The notes beneath the pieces are model-generated. The model saw only the letters and a list, made by a program, of their open reading frames with translations, was not told the DNA's origin and did not search any database. Made by a program: the position numbers and the translations under genes. Source: Neurospora crassa OR74A (lineage: Eukaryota; Ascomycota; Sordariomycetes; Sordariales; Sordariaceae). From it: 64,000 bases of DNA. This document shows, in pieces, positions 1-13,300 of this stretch (position 1 is its first letter; each line of letters opens with the position of its first letter). The DNA is taken from contig NC_026507.1 in assembly GCF_000182925.2 (NCBI RefSeq), forward strand, positions 2,790,001 to 2,854,000, in the 5' to 3' direction.

Positions 1-711
1 AGGAGGAGGGGGGGAATAGGGATTGTAGGAACAGAGAAAAAAGGGTCATCATCATCATCATGGCAAGTCACCAAACACGTCCTCCGCACCCAAGGAATCA
101 AAGGCCTTTACTTTGGCGGGGCGGTGACGGCGCTGAGGGATAGTATCGGGTACGGTTTCTATTTTTGGAGTTATGAGTTGAGTTCGAGATGGATGGTGGC
201 TGCTGCTGCTGCTTCCTCTTCCTCTTCCTCTTCTTCTTCTTCTTCTCAGGCCGGAGGTATCTTGACCTCCGAAGCAACCCGCGTCCTTCTCTGCGGTGGA
301 CTGGCGGGAATCATCACTTGGGCGAGCATTTTCCCCCTGGACGTGATCAAGACACGGGTGCAGACCCAGGGGATCCTTCCACTTCCACTTGCTTCGGGTT
401 CGGGTGTTATCGAAACCCAAGGGGAGCAAACTGCACTCTTGGACAGGACGGCGAGCCAGCGGAAGCAAAGGCCATTGGGAGCTTGGGAAGTCGCCAAGTT
501 GACCTACAGAGAGGGCGGGGTCAAGCCGTTCTTTAGGGGGTTGGCGGTCTGTAGTGTCAGGGCTTTCATCGTCAATGCTGTGCAGTGGGCAATGTATGAG
601 TGGATCATGACGGAACTTGGGCAGGGCAGGAGGGCGAAGGCATCGGGCACCGGCGGTGTCGAAGCGGAAACTTTGGGAGGCGGCGAGCTTGCTGGGATGG
701 GTGCTGCTTGA
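1..711 (+). CDS. Mitochondrial carrier family (SLC25) protein, 3' part; 5' end outside window
   Basis: The frame is open from base 1 (frame 1) to the TGA at 709-711, so the gene enters from the left and only its last ~236 codons are here. Two carrier repeats are recognisable. The end of repeat 2 is a GIKGLYFGGAVTALRDS stretch followed by GYGFYFWSYE (about 97-180). Repeat 3 carries the SLC25 signature P-x-D-x-x-K-x-R as FPLDVIKTR (331-357) and a closing segment with FFRGLAVCSVRAF and a last helix ending VQWAMYEW. SLC25 proteins are six-helix inner-membrane transporters; the substrate cannot be told from this part, though the C-terminal repeat resembles amino-acid/carboxylate-type carriers. A Ala/Ser homopolymer tract (about 196-246, GCT and TCT/TCC codon runs) between repeats is unusual for a carrier loop and is probably a codon-repeat expansion. 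The last ~30 residues are Gly/Ala-rich and not conserved in the family. Confidence 0.85.
   Translation, partial: RRRGGIGIVGTEKKGSSSSSWQVTKHVLRTQGIKGLYFGGAVTALRDSIGYGFYFWSYELSSRWMVAAAAASSSSSSSSSSSQAGGILTSEATRVLLCGGLAGIITWASIFPLDVIKTRVQTQGILPLPLASGSGVIETQGEQTALLDRTASQRKQRPLGAWEVAKLTYREGGVKPFFRGLAVCSVRAFIVNAVQWAMYEWIMTELGQGRRAKASGTGGVEAETLGGGELAGMGAA
196..246 (+). repeat. Trinucleotide run coding poly-Ala/poly-Ser
   Basis: A GCT run followed by TCC/TCT codons inside the carrier gene gives Ala5 then about 13 Ser. It is in frame and lies in the loop between carrier repeats, so its length can vary without breaking the frame. Confidence 0.8.
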
Positions 712-1477
712 GGCGCCGCCATAGATCAGATGGAAATGTCATTTTCCCTTCAGCCACGCAGCCGGAACGTTCCTACCAAGCATGTGCAGTCAAACAGTAG
801 GCAAAATATCTGAGGGGATCAAAGAGTGTCCAGAAAAGAACTTGATTTTACAGGATGACACATTGACTTAAACCGTTTGTTCAGGGGCGGCTGCGTTATA
901 TTCACCTCTACGTACCAGCCCGGCACACAACCAGCCATTGAGCCTGGAAATGACTTCCTCACTAGTCCTGAACTCCTTGTGCGTCAGCCATCGTCGTGAT
1001 CGCTTCCTTCTACTGCACATAGCGTGCATTAGACTATATAGACCAGTGCCTTCTCCTATCTTGGCCGTGCAGGCAAGCATGATGCAGACCTTCAGCAATC
1101 AGTCCCGACAGTAGAGCGCCCACATATCGTTACCATCTTGCACAGGTCGTGTTACTTAATTGTACTTCCATGTTTTTTCCTCATTGCAAGTCGCTATCGC
1201 TTCTCTCCCACTGTGCCCGGAATAAAGAGGACTACAACTCATTTCTAAACGAGCGGGAGTTCACGCGAACATAGTTGCGGCAGCTCCTACCCCCCATCTA
1301 ACAGTCTCGCTGAGCTGACCAAAGTAAACCAGCAAATAGGTCACCTACTTAAACATACACGCACAACTCCGCCAACTCCCTGCAAACTCAACGCAATGAT
1401 CCTGGAGCTACAGGCTGGGTATCAGATCCTACCAGCATTATCGACGCGAAGGTAGGAGAAGCGCGCACACCGCGACC
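712..1477. other. Intergenic: tail-to-tail space between carrier and SKT5-like gene
   Basis: Both flanking genes end here (carrier on +, SKT5-like on -), so this is expected to hold two 3' UTRs. No convincing coding sequence, tRNA or repeat was seen. Confidence 0.6.
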
Positions 1478-1489
1478 TTACATTACAAC
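1478..1489 (-). other. 12-nt terminal coding micro-exon (completes CAAX box)
   Basis: Minus-strand TTACAAATAG acceptor then GTT GTA ATG TAA. Joined to TGC at 1563-1561 it encodes Val-Val-Met-stop after Cys. The intron is 1490-1560 (71 nt) with a CTAAC branch site about 15 nt before the acceptor. Confidence 0.85.
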
Positions 1490-4400
1490 CTATTTGTAAC
1501 CCTTGTTAGAATCCGTCCAAAAGAATAGAGGAAAGCAAAAGCCAGGAGAAGTAAACTTACGCAGTCGCTGTCGTTTTTCCCCTGCGGGATGCCCATCTCC
1601 TCAAAAGTAGCCGGTCCATTTCCGACAGTCTTGCCATCGGGATGCTCATTGTTGGATTTCCCACCAGCGCCCCCGTGCCCCGGCAGCCTTGTCGTGCTGG
1701 CTGCGCTCGGCGTCGGACTCGCGGAAGGTCCAGGACTATGGGTAGGTTTACTATGTGGGTGAGGCGGTTGGTGTTGCTGTACTGGCGGTGCGCTTGCTAT
1801 CCTTCCGATTCCAGCTCCAGATGGACCTTGGCCTCCATTCGAACCCGGTCTGCCTCCCGTAGCTAGACTGTCCAATCTATCTGGCCTTGGCATGGGACCA
1901 CCGTTCCCGGGAGTCGGAGTGCCGGTCGGGAACCGCCCAGGCATAGGAGGAGCACCCTGCCCATGACCGTAAGCATCGCTGTTTGGTCTGTTGCTGTTTG
2001 TCCTAGAGCCATAGCCTGGTTGCGCGCCACCACTCATCACGGGCGGTAGGCCTGGACTCTGTTGAGGACTATGCATGGCACCTCCAACCTGCTGAGCCGG
2101 AGGATAATTGCCAGCATTCGGATTGGGCTTCTGCAGTCTTTGTCTCATAGGATCGCCAATGGGTGCAGCGGAGGGCGGAATGCCGGGACCAGCACCTCCA
2201 CTCATCCGCTGTGGCGAGGGTCCGGGACCGACATCATGTGGAGGACGATAGCTGTTTTGTCTGTAATCAGGTCGAGGGCCGGAGCCAGGGCCGGGGCCAG
2301 GTCCGGGACTGGGTTGTCTGTACCCAGGTGAGACCTGTGGTTCCCAAGTACCAACTGCCCCGGGAGGAACTCGGCCTCGAGGCCCGGGGCCTTGTGGTGC
2401 AGAAGGACCGTTGGCTGAGTTAGGCCGGATCCCGAAAGCGCTCATTGGCCGGTCGGCATGTGGACCACCCGAGCTTGATGACGGGCGGATTCCCGGGTTG
2501 AAATGAGGTGCTAGGGGTTTCGCAGACAGATAGTTCTGCTGCATGTGTGGTGGAGGAGACGGGTGACGCATATCGTCTTCCGGATACGGTGCCGTGTTAG
2601 TACGCGCTCTGAGCGGCGGAGGCCTAGTGTCCTCGGGATACGGTGCCGTGGACTTGGACCGCAAGGTCAGGTTCAGGTTCAGGTTCGGGTTCGAATCGAA
2701 ATTGACCGTAAAGGCAGGCGGTCTATTCGCGTTTCGTGCAGGATCCGGAAAGTCAATCTGATCATGGCCGATTGCCGATCCCTGAGACGCTTTGACGGGA
2801 ACTGGAGGCACGTTGTCGCCGGGATCACCCTCACTCAGGGTAGGCAACACTTCCGTGGGTCTTGAGAACCGCTCAGGACGCTTGCCGCGCTGCGAGCCGT
2901 GCTGAGACTTGATACGCGTAAGTGTGGTTGTTTCGTGGTCCTGCTTCGTCAGCGTCTTGGACTGGCTCAGTGAATCCAATCTGGTCATGGCATCCTTGTT
3001 TCCATGGTCGGCCGCCTTTTCGTACCACTTTCGTGCCTCGATGACATTCTTTTGTACATGAATACCTATTTCATGATAGTATCCCATGGCAAACTCGCCT
3101 GTCGCTAAGCCGGCGTTGGCTGCATCCAGAGCGTACTTGTACGCGAGTGCCTCATTTTTGGAAAAGGCACCCTCGAAGCCAAACAAAAACCATCTGCTAA
3201 CACCCAACGCGGCTTCGCTTTGCCCCTGGCGGGCGGCAAGGCCGTAGTAATGAAGGGAGTAGGTTGGATTGAAGTCGCACCCGAGCTGACTGAGTTCATA
3301 CGCCTGACCCATTTTTAGCTGTGCCTTGGGGAAGCCGAGGTATGCCGCCTTCTCGATATACTGGCGAGCGACGACCAAATCAAACGGGAGAATGTCTTCG
3401 GGAATGGTAATGTCGGGAAGCTCTCGGGAAAGAAGCAAGCCGTACACATAAGCGCCCTGCGGAGAGTCCTCATCGGCCGTGTCGGCCGCAAGCTGGATCA
3501 TGTCGAGGCCCTGAAGAATATCCTTGTGGAAGCCGTGCTGGCCCATGAGGTGTATCATGCCTAATCGGTAGTTGGAGGCGGTATCCTTCATCCTCACGCC
3601 AGCCTCGTAGTGCTTGATGGCGTTGGGGATGTCGTTGGAGTTTTCGTAGAGCATGCCCATGCGGTATTCGGCCCTACCGTATCCGTTCTCTGCCGCCCTC
3701 TTGTAGTGGGCGTAGGCTTCCCGCTTGTTCTCGCGATATCCAAACTTGCCGAACTCCAGCCATTTTCCCTTCATAAAGTTCGCCTCGGGATGATCTTGGC
3801 TTGCCAGGTACTCGATGATGTTGAGAGCGTCGACGCGCAATTCGTGCTCTGTCGTAGGCGTCGATGGCCGTTCCCTTCCCTTCCCGTCACGCTTCCAGTC
3901 TCTGGCGGCGGCCTCCTGGGCTATGTCGACCCAAATCAACGAGTCGCGCGCCCATGTCACCTGCATCGAGACATTGTTGGAGTGAAGGACCAGGGTGCGG
4001 GCCTGGTAGAGGATCTCTTCCTTCTCCTCGTCGCTCGGAGGGATGTTCTCGCCCTTGACCTTGGGGAAAGGGGAGAACGAGGGTGCGTCCATGGCTGTCG
4101 ACCGGGCGCCGGAGCGTTGTTGGAAAGGCTTGAACCTGTTTGTTGCCCACCAAGGTTGGGCAAGCCGTCAGCAGCAGGTCACCTTGCATTTATAGATTGC
4201 GGTATACAGCGCATCGACATGTGCCATACGCGCATAAACGCCCCACCCGAACGGAGGGATCCTGGAACTCCCCCTCTGCTGGAAGCCAGCGTACCGGTAT
4301 GGATCCCCTCCCCTGGACAGGTCGGTCGGTGGGATTCAGGGTCGGGTATAGACTTACGTCTTTTCGTCTTGTTGTTGGTCCCTGTTCTTCGCACTACCGA

Positions 4401-4819
4401 TGGTGCCGTTGTTCTTTTGAGGATCGACTTCGCGAGCTTCGAGTTCCATGCGTTGGATGTCCTTTTGCATGTTCTGAGGCACCTCTGGCATTACCCTGTA
4501 GAAACATATCGCAACATGTCCGTTAGCCTCTCAGCGCTCGCCGTTCAGCGGCTCAGCCCTCCACTCAGCCCTTTTCCACCTGCTGGCGGAGCCTTGTAGC
4601 AGATTCGTCATTTCGCAGGCCATGCAACTCCGGTCCAATATTACTATGTAGATCGGACCCGACGGCGCAAAATGTAGTTGATAATTTGCGGTCAAATTGA
4701 TGAGGCACTTGTAGGGCGGGCAAGAAAGTGGCTTACCGTTGCGGGGCTGGTGCGACGACTTCGGGCATGAAATAGTCATCATAGCCTCCAGGGACAAACG
4801 TTGCGCCCAAGGTAGGCAT
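1478..4819 (-). CDS. SKT5: SKT5/CHS4-like chitin synthase activator with Sel1 repeats and C-terminal CAAX box
   Basis: Model of four exons: 4819-4737, 4495-4358, 4135-1561 and 1489-1478 (935 aa; junctions keep frame). The N-terminal part is short and Pro/Gln-rich. The conserved core (from EEILYQARTLVLHSN onward) holds about seven Sel1-like repeats (e.g. KWLEFGKFGYRENKREAYAH, ARKWYEKAADHGNKDAM) as in yeast Skt5/Chs4, the activator and localiser of Chs3-type chitin synthase at septa. It is followed by a ~450-residue Pro/Gly/Ser-rich disordered tail containing GPGPGPG runs. The last intron (donor GTAAGT at 1560, branch CTAAC, acceptor AG at 1490) joins ...DSDC to VVM-stop, creating CVVM, a farnesylation-type CAAX box as known for yeast Skt5. 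Reading through the donor instead gives an unrelated hydrophobic tail. ATG 4819 is the first in-frame ATG after a TTTACAG acceptor at about 4834, so a 5' UTR intron is likely. The start is the least certain part. Confidence 0.87.
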
Positions 4820-7115
4820 TTCGGGGGAGTCTTTTTCTGTAAATAGGGCCAGGGGCAACAGTGGTGACAATGGCTCCAATGGCTTGGCCGCGACTGTGTA
4901 AGTTCCCGAAAACGTATTCGTCAGCACATCCGCCCACTATGTCCAGAATGTCCGGTCTGACAACTTTAACAGTAAGTCCCGTCCAAAAGCATACAGTAGT
5001 AGTAGTGTGAGCAGCCGGTCCCCCACTTCCGGTGTCGTGGTAGAAATGTAAGGTATGTAGATATGTAGAGGTATGTAGCGTAGTGGGTTCAAGCTTTGTC
5101 GTTATGACGGCCGCAAAGAGAGAAAGGGAGAGAGGGGTTGCGGGGACGTTTGCAGGGGAACTTTAGCAAGTCAGGAGGGGCGCCAAGTTGAAGCTTTAGT
5201 GTACTGTAGTCTTCCACTACTAGAGGTAGACGTGGGATGCTGCGATTGTATTGGTGTCGTCCGGTGTCTTTGATGATGTCGATGGTTGCGATGACTGAAA
5301 AAGTCAAAGAAAAAAAGAGAAGCTTGGTATGTCGAGAACGGAGGAGAATGCTTCCTATACGAAAGCAAGCAAGCAAGTCTCAAGAAAAAAGGTCTCTTGT
5401 CTCGAAGGGAGCGCCCGTGATCTTTCGACAGCTCGGCACAGCCAGGCAGGGCGACCCGCATAATAAAATGGAATAGCACGGAGCAAGGTAAGGTAGGGTA
5501 CCCATATCTTGAACAAAGCAAGGGTGAAGGTCTCGAAGAGCTTGCTTGGCTTACGCCCCTTGGGACAGGCAGTATGCCGTTCCAGAGTGCTCTATGGGTG
5601 CTGGTGTGTGTAGCGAGTGTATGTTGCGGATGCCAAATCCGGGTCTCGCACGGGATGCGACCAACGTCCAATTTCATGGCCCAGCGGACCAGCCCGAATC
5701 CAGCGGCAACAGTGTGGCTTGGTGCCTGACTCTATTTTTGAATCGCCTCCTAGAGTGTATCGAGAGTAATGGTAGTGAAGGTCGCAGATTTTGCACTTCT
5801 CATAGAGGTATTGCCCACTACCTTGCCTGGTTTGCTCACAACTGGAGAAGAGCCTCAACTCAACTCAACTCAACTCTGGAGCGAGGTGTATAAGCAGTGT
5901 ACTGTGCGACGTACCGCGTACATGCGGCGATAGAGTGACTCTGCCCTGCTGTGCCTCTGTCGATGGCAACTTGGCGGCCGCTGGGAGTTTGTGCTCGACG
6001 CTCTCGGCCCCTGACTGGTCAAGTGCGTCGAATATTCGGTGCATGTGAGACCTCCACATTCCCATAGTTACAAGTAGGTGGGTGGTACCCAGTGCCAGTC
6101 CGAACACCCACGCTTGTTGTCCGCCCTCATATACATGACGGATGCAAACACTATAAGAATAGCGCTCCAAGGCGGAGTATCTACATACCTTTTGAGCGCG
6201 AGGCTTTGACATTAGCCTCTTGGAGGTTTGAAATCCGTTTTGTCCGGGACGCCATTGTGATATCGTCGACCTCTGCGTCTGAACCGCCACTGTCGGCAGT
6301 AGGTACAAGTAGATCTGACAGGAAGCAAGATCTAGGTTGTAGTAGAATGGAAGCAACAAAGAAGAAAAAACCTGTAAGGAGGAGCGAGTAAAGATATCGA
6401 GGTTATGGATCTAGGTCTCGAAGTAGGAGGTCGTGTCCAGGGATGACATTCTGGAACATGACTAGTCGAGGGGAGTTCACCATGTTTTAGATCCGATCGT
6501 GAAAGTTCACCGGAAGAAATTTCCAGCTCTCTTCACCTGTTCCGGGCAAGTGCGCATATCGTCAACCGCATCAGTCAGGTGAACCTATCGATTCCCGTGG
6601 ATTGGTACATGCCACAAGCCCTGTGAGCGGAACTGAAGGCGTAACACGACCCCGTCGAGTGAAACTCGTTCGTGCCTTCTGCGCAAAAAGAGTGTAGTGT
6701 AGGTACACTAGTGTAAAATGGCCATCAAGGTACAGGAACTAAAGCCGCCATCACAACACGCTATCGATAAGCTAGGTATTCCACCGAGAAGGAACAAACC
6801 CGTGCACGAGCCAGCTGCTCCAATCGCCTGCAGCTGGCGGGGTCGTGGAGCTCGACCCAGCACTCAGCGGGCGCATGCCAAGCAAGTTGGCTACAGCTCC
6901 CACTTACCAAAACGTCACCCCGTCAGCCTGCCGCCGTTCCCACCGCTAAACGCCAGACCCTATCTTGGCATTTCTTGGCATTGGGCATTTCAGACCCCCA
7001 TTATCTGGGTAAATAGGTTAGGTCAGAAATTGTAAAAAGGCGATATTTTCGACTTTTATTAGCCATTTCCCATTGCAAATCTATCCGCGCCAAACCCGAA
7101 ACAATACCGAATTAA
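4820..7115. other. Gene-free 2.3 kb: SKT5 promoter/5' UTR and flank of the repeat island
   Basis: No frame here has the codon structure of a gene; open frames are short and overlap on both strands. The proximal part probably holds the 5' UTR of the SKT5-like gene, including an intron acceptor near 4834. An ACTCA pentamer is repeated about four times at 5853-5875. The last ~110 bases (from about 7000) become AT-rich and may be the left end of the transposase relic interrupted by the retrotransposon. Confidence 0.55.
7111..7115 (+). repeat. 5-bp target-site duplication (left), ATTAA
   Basis: ATTAA directly before the 5' LTR is repeated exactly at 14557-14561 directly after the 3' LTR. A 5-bp duplication is the usual size for Ty3/gypsy integrases. 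Confidence 0.85.
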
Positions 7116-7357
7116 TGTGACGGCACTGGCGGATGGACCACGGCAGGCACGGCCCACGGGCTCGGGTGCCCAGCACCGAAGCCACGGGACCGCCATTCAC
7201 CAAAGCGTGCACCGGCCACCCGGGCTGCTGGGGTTAAAACCCCGGATTCCGGGGACACCTTTGTACGTTTCCCTCTTTTTTTCTTTATCTTATAATTCTA
7301 CTATAGACCTGGAATTAATGTATTAGCTTGCCTCTCGTAACTACGTCGCTCGTAATA
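7116..7357 (+). repeat. 5' LTR of the chromovirus
   Basis: 242 bp, starting TGTGACGGCACTGG. Its first ~150 bp keep CpA sites that are TpA in the 3' copy, whereas its last ~90 bp carry C-to-T changes (e.g. ending GTAATA where the 3' LTR has GTAACA). Confidence 0.93.
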
Positions 7358-10300
7358 ATCATAAGATCAATCTTACACTTTCCAGGGAGGAAACCAAATA
7401 TTCCATTATTTCGAAAAAGAAGTAATTTGATTGTATTGTATCGCTGAAAATTACCCCGCGATAGTATATACCCCCAAAGAGAAGGCGACGGCCCAAGCCT
7501 CGCCGAAGAAGTAGAATACTACGTTAAAGGTGTCTACCGCTATAAGTATTTAAGTTAATAAGGTTTAGAAGTAGGTTATTAGAGCCTAAAAAGATAAGGT
7601 TGCTGCTAAGTAGGTTGTTTTTAATATCGACGATATCTTTATTACCTCCGAGTTAGTAGTCGAATAGGATAATACTTTCTATTAATATTTATTAAACGTT
7701 ATTATTATTAAGGATAAATAGGACGCTTAATTTAGGACCCTAAATATATTTAATTTAAATAACGAAGAGGCCTTTAATAACGTAGAAGAGGCGATCGCGT
7801 TTTTCAATTAGGAAGTTACTAATAAAATAGCTAACGTTCGTTATACTTTTAAAAAAGAAGATTTATACGAATTTTTATATACGAAGATTAGTATAATTGT
7901 AAAGTACTATTTTAAGAAGGGCGATAGTCCCTCCTTCGCCTTCCAATTATTAACGGCCGTTAGTAAAGAGTATTAGTCGGATTATTTATATTGCGATAAA
8001 TTACGCGCGGGACCTTTATTAGTAAACCTTTTAATATTCTAAAATATTTATTAGGACTCCGCTAACCTAAAAGCGATCTTCTAAGAGATTAAGCTATATA
8101 CTATCTTTGCGGAAGTAACGTTCATTTAGTAGTATAATTATTAAATTATTATTATTAACTTTAATACTAATTTAAGTAAGATATATAAGTATATAATAAA
8201 TTTCCTTAATTATTAGAAGACGGCCGAGGACAAGAACTTCGAGTTTAAGAAGAAAGTAATTCTCCTTAAGAATACTTTAATTAATTCTGGCACTCTTGTA
8301 ATAATTATAGAGTATTAAAATGAATTATAGAAGTTGCGTTATAAGAATGTATTGCTACGCGAAAAGAATACCGATTTAACCGAAGAACTCTACTTCGGAT
8401 TCGTTAAACTAAATACTATTATAGGCGGTTAAATTTAAAATAATAACGATAAAGATAGTAGCGACCCCGAGGATTGTAATTACTCCTGTTCTAACTATTA
8501 AAGTTTATATAATGACCGGAGTCTGTTATCCGACCGTCCTTGTAACTATAATTATAATTAGTCGGACTCCGAAGAATGTTGTAAGTGCTCTAAGTTATTA
8601 ACCGAGTTAAATAAGGTTAAGTACAATCTCATTTTAATTTATTGTAAACTATTAATAGTTAAGGATATATTTATTATTATTAAAGTTTAAGTAGAAGAAT
8701 TAAGAATGGAGGTAGCTTTAAAGGAAAGAGAGATTGCCGATTTAAATATTATTATTATTCGATTTATTAAAGAGAATATAAATTTACGGAAGTAAAAGAA
8801 GAAAGTTACTATTGATTTAATTATTTAAAAAATTACTAAGTAATGCAATAATAATTCGGATAATAATAATAAGTATAAAGGTATTCTAGCTTTAAACCTC
8901 TCTACTTTCAATACTAGCCGATTATTAGCTAAAAAAAAGGACCCGCTATACTTTTATAACGAAAAGGATAAGGATACTGTTTCTTTTAATATATAGTATT
9001 GTTATATTTAGAATAAGTTAAAGTTTAATATTAACTATTTTATGGATAATGAGGCTAAGAAGATGTATATTGAGAATTATATGGCCGGTAAGGCGGCCTA
9101 AGACCTAGAACCGTACTTGGAAAACGGTCCGTACTACTTTAAAATATCCTAATAACTATTAAATTACTTTAAAAATGAGTATTACGATTATAATTATAAA
9201 GAGAAGGCTATTTTTGAATTTAACGAATTGTAGTATAAAATAAGTTAAAACTTCTAAGATTTTTGTAATACCTTCGTATACTTAGTTGGCGAATGTAACT
9301 GTCTGGCTGATATTTAGAAGTAAGAGTTTAATTAGAAATTTCTGACTAATATTTAGAATATTCTCCTTTTCGGTTATAGGGAAAATATAATTAATTTTAT
9401 AACCTTTGTACGTATAGTAAAGAAGTATATTAAAAATAACTAGCGTTTATAGAAGTTTAAATAAAAGAATAAAGGTAAGGATAGAGATACTAAGAACCCT
9501 TCTTCTTTATCGAACACTTCTAATAAGGCTAAGGGTTCGTCCTTATCCTTATTTATAATTAAGGGTTCGGGCTCTAATTCGGGTTACTAGCGTCTTCCTA
9601 ATATATTAAAGGATAAAGCCTGCAAATTATTAAAAGAAAATAAGTATTTTATTTATAAGTAAATTGGCTATCGTTTTAGAGATTGCCCTAATAAGTGTAG
9701 TAACTCTAATTATATTAATAAATTAGTGGAGTAGTTCGCTTGTAAAGCCGAGAAAGATGTAGAGGAACTAAAAAACTAACTACCCTAAGTATTGTAGATT
9801 CCTTCCTAGGGTATAAATCAATTAATATCTGCCCGGTAAAGGTAGAGATTATAGAAGTAAGGGTAATAAAGGTAGAAGAGGATTTTCTAAACGTATATTT
9901 AAGTAGGGAAGTATTACTTATATTCTATATTATAGCTAGTAATAGAAAAACTTTAGATATTAAAGATATACTTATTAATTTAGGAATAAATAGGAATATT
10001 TTTGTAAGTAAAATATTTGTTAAATAACTAATTAATTAACTATAAATTGAATAATTATAGGGTTTTAAACCCTATACGGTAGGAGGGTACAATGGGTAAT
10101 ATAATGAAATAATTAACCTATATTTACGAAGTATTATTTGGATTTAATATTATATCCTTCCTAATAAAATAATAATAATTATTAACTCCAGTTACAATCT
10201 AATCTTAGGGAAGTATTGGATGTAAAGATATAGGGTACTAGTTGATACGGTTATATAATATTTAATCTTTCCCTAAATTAAAGAAGAAGAGGAAGCGGAG

Positions 10301-13300
10301 GAAAAAGTAGAGAAAATAAGAGTTGCTACCTTAAAAGAGATTGAACGCTGTATTCGGGAGCTAAAGTAGTTTACTTTAGAAGATCCTAAGGACCCGGAGC
10401 TATTAAGTCGTTTTATTGAATTATTTATAGACTTTAAAATATAATTAATTAAAAAGGGAGAGAACGAAGATTTTGTTAAAATAGAAAGGGAGTTCTATAA
10501 TTAATATTCCCTTCCCGAATAGGACGAACCTAAATTATTTATAAAATAAGAATATATTATTATATTAAATAAAGAACGGGAAGATAACCTCTATTAGGGC
10601 GAGGATATTTATAGTTATTATTATTTTAAGAGGGACGGAATAGGATAGTATAAATATTATAACGATCTTACAATTGTAAGAGCGGAAGCCTTCTTAAAAT
10701 TTACTAAGCGTAAATATATAGGCGTTATTAGTTTGTACGAATTAAACCGGTTTATTGAAGATTAATATCGCTAGGATTAAGCTTTATTTGAGAATGAAGA
10801 GGAATTAAGAAAGAGGGTTAGGAAAGAAGTACTTGAATATACCTATTAATATTTCAACGTTTTTAGTAAGAAGTAATTGAATACTTTACCCTAATATTGT
10901 TTAAGCAATTATAAAATTAAATTAGAAGAGGGAGTAAAATTAAAAGAATTTAATTATAGCCCGCTATATAAAATAACTATTAATAAGTTAGAGGTATATT
11001 AGAAGTATATAAATAAAACCTTTGCGAAAAGCTTTATTAAAAATAGCTCAATACTATAGGTTATACCTATCCTTTTCGCACTTAAAGCTAATAGGGGACT
11101 GCGTTTCTACGTGGACTATAGGAAATTGAATATAATTATACGGAAGGATCGATACCTATTACCCCTTATCGAAGAAATTATTGTTCGGATTAATTAAATT
11201 AAAATCTTTATAAAGATTAACATCCGGTAAATATTCTATTGAATATAAATATACCCTAATAATAAGGAGTTGATTACCTTCCGTACCCGGTATAGGGCTT
11301 ATAAGTATAAAGTACTACCTTTCGGATTAATTAATAAATTATTTACTTTCTAATACTATATTAATAATACCCTAATAAATTATTTAAACAATTTCTATAA
11401 TACTTATATCGATAATATCCTTATTTTCTCTAATAGCTTAGAAGAATATAAGGTCTATATAAAGAAGGTATTAGCACGCTTGGAGGTAATTAATTTATAA
11501 ATTGACTTAAATAAGTGCGAATTCTATGTAGAAAGAATAAAGTTCTTGGGATTTATTATTAGTAAAGACGGCGTTGCGGTCGATCCTTAAAAGATCGCCG
11601 TTGTTAAGGATTAGTAAGTCCTTACTAATATAAGAGGTATCCAATCCTTCCTAGGCTTTTGTAACTTTTATTGAAAATTTGTAAAGGATTACAATTATAT
11701 TACTAAACTATTAATAGCCTTAACGAAAAAAGGCGAGGAATATAATTAGAATAAAGATTATTAAATAGCTTTTAAAAATCTTAAGGCTTACTTTCTTAAT
11801 GTACCTATTTTAACCTATTTTAAGTATAACCGCCCTATACGGGTAGAGACGGATGCCTCCGACGGGGTTATTGTAGGCGTACTATCTTAGGAGATATAGG
11901 GAGATTAGAAGCTTATAGCCTTCTTTTTAGAAACTATATACGGTATAGAATATAATTACTCTATTTATAATAAGGAATTAATAGTTATTGTCTATGCTCT
12001 CTAATATTGGAGATTGGAACTCGTAGAATTGTAATTTCTGTTTTTAGTTATTACGGACTATAAAGTATTGAAATACTTTAGTACTAAATATTTATTTAAT
12101 TTTCAATAAGTAGAATAGGTTAAGTTTTTAGTTTAATACTACTTTATAATTTTATACCGGTTAGGTAAAGATAATAGAGCGGCTGATATATTTTTTTAAA
12201 AATCGGAGGATTTAAAGATGTAGAAGGCTAAGTAAGAAGTGCATTATATAATTCGTATTTTTAAGACCCTCGATAATAGTATTATAATTTATTCGGATAA
12301 TACCCCTTCGATCGCCGCTATTAATACTTGTATACCCTTAGTAATTATAATTATTAATATAATAGTTATAGAAGTAGATTTGGAAGTTAGAAAGCCGAAA
12401 TTACGGTAGGAACTCCTAGAGGGTTATATTCTAATAGATTAATTAATCCTAGAAAATAAGATTTATATCGAATTCGAGATTTATTGAAATATGGTTCGTA
12501 GGGGGGAAAATGGGTATAAATTCGTTGCGTATAAAAAATTATTAATAAGATATAGTAAATTCGTAGTCCTACTAAGGGTCCTACGCATTAAAGTAATATA
12601 AAAGTTCTATACGAAAATTATAATTATATACTCCGGTTGTAATAAAATAAGACGATTAGTCGCCGCCTAGTACTAATAGCTAGGAATAACGGGAAATATT
12701 AATTAATACGTAGCTAATTATTTAATTTACTATATTTTAAAGGTCTTTTACAATAAGATACCCAGTGAATTATATCCTTTATTATTAGTAGAAAGGTCCT
12801 AGTATTACCTTATAATAGACTTTAAATCTATATTAAAAGATTATTAGAGATTTAATAACGTATTAGTAATTATTAATTATTTAAGTAAGGTAATATAGAT
12901 TATACTTTATTATATTAGTATTACGGTTTGAAATACGGCTAGAATATATTATAAGGGCCTATATTAGGTATATAGCTTGCTCTAGGAGGTAGTGTCCGAT
13001 TGGGGACCCTAATTCATTACCGACTTTACGAACGAACTCGCTAAAATCCTAAATATTAAATAGAAATTAGCTTTAGTAGGTTATAGTTAAATAGCCGGCT
13101 AGGTAGAGATTATAAATAAATACTTAGACTAACGGTTGTACCCCTTTGTAAATTACTTTTAGGATAATTAGTTAGAAGTAATTCTAATTATAGATATTAT
13201 ATAGATGGGTATACCTTATAAGAGTTTAGGCGGTATATAGCCCTATAAAATACTAAGGGGATTTCCTATATTAGGAATATTAAATTAGGAAGTATAGTCC

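Noticed and set aside
3610-4599. Long + strand open frame of ~330 codons
   Set aside because: It is antisense to the SKT5-like gene, whose minus-strand frame has Sel1 repeats, correct splice signals and family motifs; the + reading has none.
4733-4927. Longer N-terminus of the SKT5-like protein
   Set aside because: That reading begins with GTG and crosses a good TTTACAG acceptor; ATG 4819 is preferred.
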